Shown in pieces: positions 25,903 to 34,003 of a stretch of 64,000 nucleotides of DNA (position 1 is the first letter of the stretch; each line of letters begins with the position of its first letter). Where the stretch lies: assembly GCA_024234595.1 (NCBI GenBank), contig JACKNZ010000010.1, forward strand, positions 74,157 to 138,156. The letters are read 5' to 3'. The stretch is from Moraxellaceae bacterium. GTDB taxonomy: Bacteria > Pseudomonadota > Gammaproteobacteria > Pseudomonadales > Moraxellaceae. The position numbers and the translations under genes were made by a program. The notes beneath the pieces are model-generated. The model made no database searches, was not told where the DNA came from, and was given only the letters and a program-made list of their open reading frames with translations.

Positions 25903-27033
25903 ATGTCTCAAACCTTGTTTTTAGATTGGGTAATTGTTTGGCGTTTGTTAGAGCAATCAACCAGCGGTTTTTATAAATTACTTCGATATTTCTCCTCCCC
26001 TAAATTGGCGTTATTGGCCACTACTCAAGCATGGCAGCAAGCAGGGCTTAGCGAAAAGCACACCCTTAATTTAGCGGCATGGCAGCAGCAAGAGGCCAAA
26101 TTACATCAAGAAATTCAGCAAAGTTTAGCGTTTATTAAGCAGCAACAAATACGTGTATTAACGCTAAGCGATAATGACTATCCACCCTTACTCAAAGAAA
26201 TCCCCGATGCGCCGCCCTTATTGTTTTGTTGGGGCGATAGTTCGTTATTATCTTGGCCGCAAGTGGCGATTGTCGGAACACGTAATCCCACGCAAGCAGG
26301 ACAAAAATTAGCCGAACAGTTTGCTAGTCAGTTAAGTCAACAAGGCTTAGCTATTACCAGTGGTTTGGCGTTGGGAATAGATGGGGTAGCGCATCAAGCG
26401 GTATTACAGGCCAAAGGGGCAACCATTGCGGTTTTAGGCACAGGCTTAGCTCATTTATATCCACGTCAACATCAACGACTGGCGCAACACATTATTGCCA
26501 ATCAAGGCTTAGTGATAAGTGAGTTTTTGCCCAATACGCCACCGATTAACTATCATTTTCCGCGCCGTAATCGCATTATTAGTGGGCTTAGTTTGGGGGT
26601 GTTGGTGGTGGAGGCGGCTGTTGATAGTGGCTCGTTAATTACCGCTAAATTAGCCGCAGAACAAAATCGAGAGGTGTGGGCGATTCCGAGTTCGGTGTTT
26701 AATGTCCAAGCCAAAGGCTGCCATGCCTTGATTAAAGACGGTGCAGGCTTAGTCGAAACGCCAGAGGATATTTTGCAGGAAGTGGCACATCATTTTGCCA
26801 AAAGTAAATCGGGGCAGTTTGGCGGTGTTGCCCCTGTAATACTTGAGGACGCTATTGAGTTGAGTCAAGAGGCACAGCAGGTATTAGCGATATTGGGGTG
26901 GCAAGTGCAGCATTTTGATGCTTTAGTAGAGCAAGGACAATGGGACGCAGCAACTTTGGCCAATTTGTTAATGGAGTTGGAATTAGCAGGTAAAATTGCT
27001 ACTGTAGCAGGTGGTTATGAGCAGTTGGGTTAA
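25903..27033 (+). CDS. dprA: DNA-processing protein DprA
   Basis: A 376-aa protein that loads RecA on incoming single-stranded DNA during natural transformation. A small N-terminal helical domain is followed by the Rossmann-like DprA core: VAIVGTRNPTQAGQKLAEQ, TSGLALGIDGVAHQ, IAVLGTGLAHLYP, FPRRNRIISGLS and VEAAVDSGSLITAKLAAEQ. A C-terminal winged-helix-like tail ends the protein. The ATG at 25903 has AAGGA 6 nt upstream; the GTG at 25900 is less well placed. Its presence with a TsaP-like gene fits a competent organism. Confidence 0.94.
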   Translation: MSQTLFLDWVIVWRLLEQSTSGFYKLLRYFSSPKLALLATTQAWQQAGLSEKHTLNLAAWQQQEAKLHQEIQQSLAFIKQQQIRVLTLSDNDYPPLLKEIPDAPPLLFCWGDSSLLSWPQVAIVGTRNPTQAGQKLAEQFASQLSQQGLAITSGLALGIDGVAHQAVLQAKGATIAVLGTGLAHLYPRQHQRLAQHIIANQGLVISEFLPNTPPINYHFPRRNRIISGLSLGVLVVEAAVDSGSLITAKLAAEQNREVWAIPSSVFNVQAKGCHALIKDGAGLVETPEDILQEVAHHFAKSKSGQFGGVAPVILEDAIELSQEAQQVLAILGWQVQHFDALVEQGQWDAATLANLLMELELAGKIATVAGGYEQLG

Positions 27034-27140
27034 AATAGAAATAAAGCACATATTCGACCTGTACATTCAGCTTAACCACTTGTATTTTGCTTTAATCCTA
27101 CTTAAAATCCTTACTTGGTAATACTTTTTGGAGGGTTGTT

Positions 27141-27380
27141 ATGCAAACATCTACTACCGTTACAAGTAAAGGCCAAGTCACTATTCCCAAAGCAGTCAGA
27201 CAGCAATTGGGCATTTGTCAGGGTAGCCAAGTTGAATTTGTGATGATTGATAATCATGTGGAGTTGCGCGTCATTAACAATCCAAGTGCAATGGTTGAAA
27301 GTGGCTTTGGTTTATTAAAAAGCCACAAAGCACCCGCACCAACAGATTTTGATACGGCTATTGTGGCGCAAAAGTCATGA
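27141..27380 (+). CDS. AbrB/MazE/VapB-type antitoxin
   Basis: 79 aa. The first 45 residues form a SpoVT/AbrB swapped-hairpin DNA-binding domain (TTVTSKGQVTIPKAVRQQLG), and the tail would wrap the toxin. GGAGGG lies 7 nt before the ATG. It overlaps the PIN toxin gene by 4 nt (ATGA), the usual coupling of antitoxin-toxin pairs, and presumably represses its own promoter. The pair sits between dprA and tsaC, which are adjacent in Pseudomonas, so it is an insertion. Confidence 0.88.
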   Translation: MQTSTTVTSKGQVTIPKAVRQQLGICQGSQVEFVMIDNHVELRVINNPSAMVESGFGLLKSHKAPAPTDFDTAIVAQKS

Positions 27381-27793
27381 ACGGCTTAGATACCAATATT
27401 TTAGCAAGATATTACATTGAAGATGCAGGTGACGAAGAAAGCCTCAAGCAACGGCGACTAGCCCAAAAAATTATCGAAACTGGTGTGCCATTGATGGTGT
27501 GTAAAACGGTTATTTTAGAGCTTGAATGGGTGATGCGTGGTTATTATGAGTTTTCGGCACACGCCATTAGCACAGTTTTTGAGCATTTGTTAAGCCTAGG
27601 TCATTTGCACATAGAAGATAGAGCGGCTGTGCAAAAAGCACTGGTGTATTATCAAGCAGGTTTAGATTTTGCCGATGCTTTGCATCATGCCAGTTATCAA
27701 TCATGCGCTAATATGCTAAGTTTTGATGACCGCCGTTTTGCGCGTAGAGTCAAAAAAATGGCGTTGTTACCTCCTGTTATTGTACCTAAGTAA
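27377..27793 (+). CDS. PIN-domain toxin (VapC type)
   Basis: A 138-aa PIN-domain ribonuclease. The acidic residues expected to hold Mg2+ are visible: D5 in GLDTNIL, E48 in ILELEWV, D100 in DFADALH and D117/D118 in SFDDRRF. VapC toxins cleave tRNA or rRNA when released from the antitoxin. It is translationally coupled to the AbrB-type gene. The stop lies 4 bp before the tsaC ATG, so tsaC may be transcribed with the module. Confidence 0.88.
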   Translation: MNGLDTNILARYYIEDAGDEESLKQRRLAQKIIETGVPLMVCKTVILELEWVMRGYYEFSAHAISTVFEHLLSLGHLHIEDRAAVQKALVYYQAGLDFADALHHASYQSCANMLSFDDRRFARRVKKMALLPPVIVPK

Positions 27794-27797
27794 ACCT

Positions 27798-28361
27798 ATG
27801 CCACTATCCCCCCTCCACCTACAACAAGCCGTTACCGCCTTAAAGTCTGGCGGTGTCATTGCCTATCCCACCGAAGCCGTGTGGGGCTTAGGTTGTGACC
27901 CATTTAACGAGCAAGCCGTGTTAAAACTGTTGGCACTTAAACAACGACCTGTTGCCAAAGGATTAATTTTAATCGCCGCCACCGTTGAGCAAGTAGAACC
28001 CTATTTGCAATTATTAACGCCTGCACAACGACAAACCGTGGTTGACTCGTGGCCAGCCGCCAAAACGTGGGTTGTCCCTGTTGAAGAAAACTTTCCAAGT
28101 TGGGTACGAGGTGAGCATCTGAGCGTTGCCGTACGCGTGAGTGCGCACCCTCCTGTGCAAGCCTTATGTCATGCCTTTGGTGGTGCAATTATCTCCACCA
28201 GTGCCAATATAACAGGTCAGCCAACCGCACAAACAGAGGCCGAAATTGCACAAATCTTTGGCAATGGGTTAAGCTATGTGCTATCTGCCCCTTTAGGTGG
28301 CAACAAAAACCCCTCACAAATTCGTGATGCTTGTACGGGTGAAATGATACGCCCGTCTTAG
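27798..28361 (+). CDS. tsaC: L-threonylcarbamoyladenylate synthase TsaC
   Basis: A 187-aa YrdC/Sua5-fold enzyme making threonylcarbamoyl-AMP from Thr, bicarbonate and ATP for the t6A37 tRNA modification. Signatures: GGVIAYPTEAVWGLGCDP, KQRPVAKGLILIA, VRVSAHP and ISTSANITGQPT. The length matches short TsaC (190 aa), without the Sua5 C-terminal domain. The ATG at 27798 is chosen; a longer frame back to 27723 lies inside the toxin gene and is not conserved. It is followed 15 bp later by hemF. Confidence 0.92.
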   Translation: MPLSPLHLQQAVTALKSGGVIAYPTEAVWGLGCDPFNEQAVLKLLALKQRPVAKGLILIAATVEQVEPYLQLLTPAQRQTVVDSWPAAKTWVVPVEENFPSWVRGEHLSVAVRVSAHPPVQALCHAFGGAIISTSANITGQPTAQTEAEIAQIFGNGLSYVLSAPLGGNKNPSQIRDACTGEMIRPS

Positions 28362-28376
28362 TCTTGAGTAGTTTTT

Positions 28377-29285
28377 ATGTCTTCTTCCCCTAATTTAACT
28401 GCAGTTAAAGAATTTTTATTGTCTTTACAAGACCATATTTGCCAAGAGTTATTAGCCGAAGACGGTGGCACATTTAAAGAGGACACATGGCAACGCGCCG
28501 AAGGTGGCGGTGGCCGTTCTCGCGTATTGGAAAACGGTGCTGTTATTGAAAAAGGGGGGGTAAATTTTTCTCATGTTTATGGCAACAAATTGCCGCCTTC
28601 TGCAACAGCGCATCGTCCTGAGCTAGCTGGCCGCTCATTTCAGGCAATGGGTGTGTCATTGGTGATTCATCCGCGTAATCCTTATGCGCCAACCTCGCAT
28701 GCCAATATCCGTATTTTTGTGGCCGAAAAAGACGGTGAAGCACCCGTATGGTGGGTGGGGGGCGGTTTTGATTTAACCCCTTATTATGGTTTTGTAGAAG
28801 ATTGCCAAGCATGGCACCAAATGGCTAAAGATGTTTGTTTGCCCTTTGGAGCCGATGTCTATCCCACTTACAAAAAATGGTGCGATGACTATTTTTATCT
28901 TAAACATCGGCAAGAGCCACGCGGCATTGGTGGTTTATTTTTTGATGATTTAAATCAATGGGGATTTGATAAGTGTTTTGAATTTATTAAAGCGGTCGGT
29001 ATGGGCTATATCAACGCCTATCGGCCTATTTTAGCCAAACGTAAAAACACCCCGTATGGTGAGCGTGAGCGTAATTTTCAGTTATATCGTCGTGGCCGTT
29101 ATGTAGAGTTTAATTTAGTGTATGACCGTGGCACAATTTTTGGATTACAAACAGGAGGGCGCACCGAGTCTATTTTAATGTCCTTACCTAATTTGGTGGC
29201 ATGGCAATACGATTATCAGCCTGAACCTGATTCGGTAGAAGCGCGTTTTTATCAAGAGTTTTTAACGGCAAAAGAGTGGGTATAA
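28377..29285 (+). CDS. hemF: Oxygen-dependent coproporphyrinogen-III oxidase
   Basis: A 302-aa enzyme that uses O2 to decarboxylate coproporphyrinogen III to protoporphyrinogen IX in heme synthesis. Conserved blocks: WQRAEGGGGRSRVLENGAV, NPYAPTSHANIRIF, WWVGGGFDLTPYYGF, EPRGIGGLFFDDLN, GRYVEFNLVYDRGTIFGLQTGG. The length is as in E. coli. It implies aerobic growth and supports the heavy heme use in the cytochrome cluster at 58-64 kb. Same operon as tsaC and aroE; the ATG has only a weak ribosome site. Confidence 0.96.
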   Translation: MSSSPNLTAVKEFLLSLQDHICQELLAEDGGTFKEDTWQRAEGGGGRSRVLENGAVIEKGGVNFSHVYGNKLPPSATAHRPELAGRSFQAMGVSLVIHPRNPYAPTSHANIRIFVAEKDGEAPVWWVGGGFDLTPYYGFVEDCQAWHQMAKDVCLPFGADVYPTYKKWCDDYFYLKHRQEPRGIGGLFFDDLNQWGFDKCFEFIKAVGMGYINAYRPILAKRKNTPYGERERNFQLYRRGRYVEFNLVYDRGTIFGLQTGGRTESILMSLPNLVAWQYDYQPEPDSVEARFYQEFLTAKEWV

Positions 29286-29288
29286 ATC

Positions 29289-30113
29289 ATGACTGATTAT
29301 TATGCGGTAGTAGGCAATCCCATTGGCCATAGTCGCTCACCACGGATTCAGACCGCTTTTGCACAAGCAACGGCTCAAGATATGCGTTATGAAGCAATTT
29401 TGTCGCCTTTAGACGGTTTTAGGCAGGTGGTCAGTGATTTTTTTGCCACAGAATCAGGTAAAGGTTTAAACATTACCTTGCCATTTAAAGAGCAAGCCTA
29501 CGAATTAAGCGATGTTAAGTCATTACGTGCTACCCAAGCAGGTGCAGTAAATACCTTAATGAAAGGCAAAGACGGTCGTTTGTATGGTGATAATACCGAT
29601 GGAATTGGACTTGTGCGCGATATGACCCAAAACTTGGGCTGGACATTGGAAGGCAAACGGATTTTGGTAGTTGGCGCAGGTGGTGCAGTACGTGGCGTAT
29701 TAGGCGCGTTATTGGCGCAAAATCCGAGTCAATTATGGGTGGTAAATCGTACCCACAGCAAAGCACAAAATCTGGCTAACATTTTTAGAGCTTATGGCAA
29801 TATAGATGCCATTCGTTTTGAAGAGGTATTGCCGCACAGTGTGGATGTGATTATTAACGGTTCTTCATCGTCGTTACAGGGTGAGTTACCGCCTTTGGTG
29901 GATGGTATTTTGGCAGAAGGTGCCTGTGCTTATGATATGGCTTATGGCAAACCCGATTTGCCGTTTTTGGTGTGGGCACAAACACAAGGCGCAACAGTGA
30001 GCGATGGCTTAGGAATGTTAGTAGAGCAGGCCGCTGAGAGCTTTTTTATTTGGCGTGATATGAGGGTAGAAAGTGCTGCTTTATTAGCAGAGCTTAGGGG
30101 CGAGTTGGGTTAA
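29289..30113 (+). CDS. aroE: Shikimate dehydrogenase (NADP+)
   Basis: A 274-aa enzyme reducing 3-dehydroshikimate to shikimate in the aromatic amino acid pathway. Motifs: NPIGHSRSPRIQ (substrate serines), NITLPFKEQA (catalytic Lys), GDNTDGIGLV and the NADP Rossmann VVGAGGAVRGVLGALL. The ATG lies 3 bp after the hemF stop. Its last 20 bp overlap the 3' end of a convergent START-domain gene. Confidence 0.95.
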   Translation: MTDYYAVVGNPIGHSRSPRIQTAFAQATAQDMRYEAILSPLDGFRQVVSDFFATESGKGLNITLPFKEQAYELSDVKSLRATQAGAVNTLMKGKDGRLYGDNTDGIGLVRDMTQNLGWTLEGKRILVVGAGGAVRGVLGALLAQNPSQLWVVNRTHSKAQNLANIFRAYGNIDAIRFEEVLPHSVDVIINGSSSSLQGELPPLVDGILAEGACAYDMAYGKPDLPFLVWAQTQGATVSDGLGMLVEQAAESFFIWRDMRVESAALLAELRGELG

Positions 30114-30876
30114 ATTTGGCTTGATATTGTTCATAGTTATAAATGGGAAAACCAATAGCGACATTGCTTTGTTGGTAGTGTTGCATCTCGGCCATTTTTT
30201 TGAGTTGGGTCAGGACGTTGTGTGGTGCAGTACGTTGAATCATATTAGCCGCCCAAACAGGTAACACGTGGTCGCGTATTTCAAAATAGCCTTGTACCTC
30301 AATATGTACTCGCTCTTTGCTCAAGGGCGTAACACGAATACTCATATCTTCGGCGGCCATACGCTGCAAGGGTGGTTTGGGCGGCAAATAATCGGGCAAG
30401 GCAGATACTTTAATGGTAATGGCCGCTTGTTGGGCACTTTGGGGGGTGACGGTTGCGTCTAAAATAACATCTAAATCGGGAATGTTATAAGGGGCATCAT
30501 GAACAATATATAAGACAAAGTGCGTTGCAGATTTTTTGTTTAATAGTTCTGAATGTTGCGTTCTCCAATACCATTTAATGTAATTATCAAAGTCAAGCAT
30601 CACCGCTGCTAGGGTTTTAATATCTGCATCCAGTATCATATCGGCTTTAAATGAACGAAAACTTTTGTCATCTTCGTGTCTAATATAGGCTCTTATATTA
30701 TTACGTTTATCATTTTGAACTTGTACCCATTCGTTACCCAAGCGCGGTCTAAGCTCATCTAACTCATTGTTAGTTGCAGCAAATATCAGTTGCGAATAGC
30801 TACAAAGTACCAGTAGGTAACATAGCCGTAAATAACTGCTAACAGTGTGATGTCGTGTACAAACAAAGTTAGGCAT
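30094..30876 (-). CDS. Secreted START/SRPBCC-domain protein (paralogue 2)
   Basis: 260 aa. An N-terminal hydrophobic segment (about residues 15-33, ending IFAA) probably serves as signal peptide; it is preceded by an unusually long polar stretch. The START domain shares with its paralogues LDELRPRLGNEWVQVQNDKRNNIRAY, the DFDNYIKWYW block and the C-terminal WAANMIQRTAPH. It is the most divergent of the four and lacks the VDPGG loop seen in the others (FEIRDH instead). The ATG overlaps the stop of the upstream paralogue as TAATG. Its 3' end overlaps aroE by 20 bp. Confidence 0.78.
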   Translation of the reverse strand: MPNFVCTRHHTVSSYLRLCYLLVLCSYSQLIFAATNNELDELRPRLGNEWVQVQNDKRNNIRAYIRHEDDKSFRSFKADMILDADIKTLAAVMLDFDNYIKWYWRTQHSELLNKKSATHFVLYIVHDAPYNIPDLDVILDATVTPQSAQQAAITIKVSALPDYLPPKPPLQRMAAEDMSIRVTPLSKERVHIEVQGYFEIRDHVLPVWAANMIQRTAPHNVLTQLKKMAEMQHYQQSNVAIGFPIYNYEQYQAKFNPTRP

Positions 30877-31601
30877 TAGGGTAAATTGTTGTAGTCATAA
30901 ATAGGAAAAGGCAAAGGCTGTTTGCTTTTGTTGTTGTATTCGGGACGTTGTGCCATTCGTTGCAAAGCAACAATCACCGCATAAGGTGCATTACGTTGTA
31001 CAAAATTAGCCGCCCATGCTGGCACAACGCCACCAGGGTCAAAATAGCCTTCAGTGGTCATTTCGACTTGATTGACACCAACGGGCGTAAATTTAATAGT
31101 CATTTCTTCGGCAATCATGCGCACCAACGGTGGTTTGGCAGGTAAAGCATCAGGTGTTGCAGTGACACGCAACGTCACATAAGGTTTGTTTTTGGCTTGG
31201 GGTTCAATAATGCCTTTGATGACGGTATCGCGGTCAGGTAAGCCATACGGTGCATCATGCACCATATACACCATATATTCAGTAGGTGAGTTTTGACGAA
31301 TTAGCTTAGACTCACGAGTTTTCCAAAACCAACGGGTATAGTTTTCAAAATCTAATAATACCCGTGCTAAAGATTCAACCGAGGTTTCGAGCGTTGCTTC
31401 GAGTTTAAACGAGCGATAGCGTTTACCATCTTCTAAACGAGCATAGGTTTTAATATTGCGTAAGCGGTCATTTTTGACCAATAACCATTCGTTTGTTAAT
31501 TTGCTGCGAAATTCATCTAAGTCATTGCTATCGGCATAAATGACTTGTGTGGGCAATAAAAAGGTGCACAGCAAGGTGAGTAGGACGAGCTTTTTGTACA
31601 T
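30876..31601 (-). CDS. Secreted START/SRPBCC-domain protein (paralogue 3)
   Basis: 241 aa from the ATG at 31601, where a clean signal peptide begins (MYKKLVLLTLLCTFLLPTQV, cleavage near YADS) and GGA lies about 10 nt upstream; a longer open frame to 31637 has no ribosome site. The START domain has LVKNDRLRNIKTYARLEDGK, FENYTRWFWKTRES, YDPGG-like FDPGGVVPAWAANFVQRNAPYA and a DYNNLP tail. The stop codon overlaps the next gene's ATG (TAATG). The pair is probably co-expressed. Ligand unknown, likely lipid-like. Confidence 0.8.
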   Translation of the reverse strand: MYKKLVLLTLLCTFLLPTQVIYADSNDLDEFRSKLTNEWLLVKNDRLRNIKTYARLEDGKRYRSFKLEATLETSVESLARVLLDFENYTRWFWKTRESKLIRQNSPTEYMVYMVHDAPYGLPDRDTVIKGIIEPQAKNKPYVTLRVTATPDALPAKPPLVRMIAEEMTIKFTPVGVNQVEMTTEGYFDPGGVVPAWAANFVQRNAPYAVIVALQRMAQRPEYNNKSKQPLPFPIYDYNNLP

Positions 31602-31690
31602 TATTGTTATTCCAACAGCACAGCGTTGACCAAGCAAATTACCTGCGTTTGGTACAATATGTCAAGTGAATGAGCAGTGTAATAACAAAA

Positions 31691-31716
31691 CGACCCTTGA
31701 TACTAACCAAGAGTCG
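31691..31716 (-). terminator. Weak hairpin after START paralogue 4
   Basis: CGACCCTTG-ATACTAAC-CAAGAGTCG, a 9-bp stem with one mismatch, 29 bp after the stop of the 31745 gene. On the minus strand it is followed by TTTTGTT. It may separate paralogue 4 from the coupled pair. Confidence 0.45.
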
Positions 31717-31744
31717 CTTTGAAATTTTTTAGGTTGACACGGTG

Positions 31745-32470
31745 TTACGGCAAATTATTGTATTCATAGACAGGAAAGGGCAAAGGCGTATTTGAGTTGG
31801 CAACTTCGGGTTGTTGTAGCATTCGACGCATGCCTAATAGTGTGGCATAAGGTGCGCTACGTTGCACAAAGTTGATCGCCCAAGAAGCCATATTGCCACC
31901 GGGATCAACATAACCTTCGTTAACAACGTTAATTTTGCCGTCAGGTAAAGGGGTGATTTTGACATTCATTTCTTCGGCCGTCATTCGCACAAAAGGTGGT
32001 CTTTCGGGAATATAATCAGGCACGGCACGAATGGCAATGGTGATGTAAGGACGATTTTTAGTTTGAGGCTCAATCACCATGTGCAAGGCAACATCACGGT
32101 CTGGCACCCCATAGGGAGAATCATGGGTGACGTAAAAATAATATTCGGTTGGAGACACTTTTTTGAGCATTTTGGAATCAATGGCATGCCATGTCCATTT
32201 TTTCATATTATCAAAATCGGTAATCATTCTAATAAAAGAGGCCATAGAAGCGTTAAATACACCTTCGGCTTTAAATGAACGAAAGCGTTTACCGTCTTCT
32301 TGTTTGGCATAAGTTTTAAAGCCATGACGCTGGTCATTTTTAACAAATACCCAATCTTTACCTACAGTACCGTGTTGTAACTCATCAAGGTCTTCAATGC
32401 CTGCGCTTGCGAAAGGCGCGGCCGCGACAAGAGACAAAGATAAGAGTAGTGTTTTTATGGTGTGACGCAT
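31745..32470 (-). CDS. Secreted START/SRPBCC-domain protein (paralogue 4)
   Basis: 241 aa with a clear signal peptide (MRHTIKTLLLSLSLVAAAPF, cleavage near ASA/G). The domain carries FVKNDQRHGFKTYAKQEDGKR, a FDNMKKWTWHAIDS block, YFYVTHDSPYGVPDRDV and YVDPGGNMASWAINFVQRSAPY. AGAGGA lies 7 nt before the ATG. It is first in the tandem array of three and about as similar to the distant copy at 1.1 kb as to its neighbours, judged by shared blocks. Possible roles are periplasmic carriage of fatty acids or sterol-like compounds; this is inference from the fold. Confidence 0.82.
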   Translation of the reverse strand: MRHTIKTLLLSLSLVAAAPFASAGIEDLDELQHGTVGKDWVFVKNDQRHGFKTYAKQEDGKRFRSFKAEGVFNASMASFIRMITDFDNMKKWTWHAIDSKMLKKVSPTEYYFYVTHDSPYGVPDRDVALHMVIEPQTKNRPYITIAIRAVPDYIPERPPFVRMTAEEMNVKITPLPDGKINVVNEGYVDPGGNMASWAINFVQRSAPYATLLGMRRMLQQPEVANSNTPLPFPVYEYNNLP

Positions 32471-32688
32471 AACAAATTCCTCTTTTTATTTTGTATGGGA
32501 TTTACGCGGTTTCTATTTTTGATGCAATGCGTAAATGCTATTTATCTTAAAATGTCGTTTACAAGACGAACAATGGGACAAAACCGTTGCAAATATCACT
32601 AGTGATAGCAGTACGCCTTTCAGTTTGTTTTGTCAATATGACTTGGATGTAAGAAGAAGGGCATCAGACAAGTGGTACACAAAAGAAC

Positions 32689-32712
32689 AGGCTTACTGTA
32701 ATAAGTAAGCCT
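32689..32712 (-). terminator. Probable terminator of the acyl-CoA dehydrogenase gene at 32724
   Basis: AGGCTTAC-TGTAATAA-GTAAGCCT, an 8-bp perfect stem 12 bp after the stop; on the minus strand a TGTTCTTTTG tract follows. Confidence 0.55.
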
Positions 32713-32723
32713 TGATAAGAGTG

Positions 32724-33866
32724 TTAGCGGCCGACTAATGAACGGGCAATAACCTCTTTCATAATTTCGTTTGTGCCACCATAAATCCGTTGAATACGCG
32801 CATCAACATACGCGCGTGCCGCTGGATATTCCATCATATAACCATAACCCCCAAATAATTGTAAACATTGGTCAGCCACGCGGCATTGCATATCGGTGGT
32901 CGATAATTTGGCAACAGCAGCGGTTGAAGCATCGAGCTTTCCGACCATGTATTGGTCAATACATTGATTCACAAAGGCACGATTAACTGCAATATCGGTA
33001 TGACAGGTCGCTAAGCTAAAGCGAGTATTTTGAAGTTTGCTGATGGGTGCGCCAAAGGCTTTACGCTCTTGGGTATAAGTAATGGTTGCCGCTAATAAAC
33101 CTTCAGAAGCCGCAACCGCACACACCGCTAAATTTAAACGCTCGCGTGGCAATTCATTCATTAAATAGGCAAAACCTCTACCTTCTTCACCTAATAAACT
33201 GTCTAAGGGTAATTTGACATTATCAAAAAATAATTCAGAGGTATCTTGCGAATGTAAACCCATTTTTTCGAGATTACGACCACGGGCACAACCTGCTAAA
33301 TTCATATCCACTAAAAATAAGCTCACGCCTTTTGCGCCACCATTAGGGTCTGTTTTGGCTGCCAAAATCACTAGGTCGGCATGTTGGCCATTGGTAATAA
33401 AGGTTTTAGAACCGTTTAATACATAATGATCGCCATTGCGAATAGCTGTAGTGCGAATTGCTTGTAAGTCAGAGCCAGCACCGGGTTCGGTCATGCCAAT
33501 CGCACCAATCACTTCACCGCTAATCATTTTTGGCAACCATTGTTGGCGTTGTGCTTCATTGCCAATGTGTTGCACATAAGGGGCTGCAATGTCGGAATGA
33601 ACCGATAAACCTGTGGCTAAAGACGCAAAGTTAGCACGAGAAGCTTCTTCTAACACCACCATAGAATATAAATAAGACACACCAACACCGCCATATTCTT
33701 CGGGTTGGTCAACACATAACAAGCCATTAGCTCCCATGCTATACCACACATCACGTGGAATAATGCCGTCTTTTTCCCATTGTTCGTAATGGGGTTTAAT
33801 TTCTTTGTCTAAGAAACGTTTGACCATGTCACGGAATTGTTCGAGTTCGGTATTAAGTTCAGTCAT
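32724..33866 (-). CDS. Acyl-CoA dehydrogenase (medium-size, FAD)
   Basis: A 380-aa flavoprotein that introduces the alpha-beta double bond of acyl-CoA in beta-oxidation or branched-chain breakdown. Signatures: IGMTEPGAGSDLQAIRTTA (FAD/substrate loop), GSKTFITNG, the central ERLNLAVCAVAASEG, QLFGGYGYMMEYPAARAYVD and the catalytic glutamate E367 in YGGTNEIM. The length is typical. AGAGG lies 8 nt before the ATG. A MITE copy starts 20 bp upstream of the start and fills most of the gap to the methyltransferase gene on the same strand. Chain-length specificity cannot be read. Confidence 0.9.
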   Translation of the reverse strand: MTELNTELEQFRDMVKRFLDKEIKPHYEQWEKDGIIPRDVWYSMGANGLLCVDQPEEYGGVGVSYLYSMVVLEEASRANFASLATGLSVHSDIAAPYVQHIGNEAQRQQWLPKMISGEVIGAIGMTEPGAGSDLQAIRTTAIRNGDHYVLNGSKTFITNGQHADLVILAAKTDPNGGAKGVSLFLVDMNLAGCARGRNLEKMGLHSQDTSELFFDNVKLPLDSLLGEEGRGFAYLMNELPRERLNLAVCAVAASEGLLAATITYTQERKAFGAPISKLQNTRFSLATCHTDIAVNRAFVNQCIDQYMVGKLDASTAAVAKLSTTDMQCRVADQCLQLFGGYGYMMEYPAARAYVDARIQRIYGGTNEIMKEVIARSLVGR

Positions 33867-33885
33867 GAGGTTAGCCTCTAAGTAA

Positions 33886-33984
33886 GGGACTTACGCATTT
33901 TGCCAAAATTAGCGCGTTTTGCGAGCATAAAACCGTTAAAAACGGTTGAAATGTGAACAAATAAGCGATAACTGTGTAAGTCCT
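33886..33984. repeat. MITE-like repeat, copy 4 (99 bp, simple form)
   Basis: Ends GGGACTTACGC / ACTGTGTAAGTCCT; the interior matches copy 3 with the stem AACCGTT-AAA-AACGGTT. It lies between the methyltransferase stop and the acyl-CoA dehydrogenase start, 19 bp from the latter. Confidence 0.78.
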
Positions 33985-34003
33985 AAGATGTTGGGAGTAA
34001 AAG

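Noticed and set aside
32503..32545. GGATTTACGCGGTTTC...GCAATGCGTAAATGC resembling MITE ends
   Set aside because: Matches are partial and the CTT/AAG core is altered; could be a relic but not supportable.
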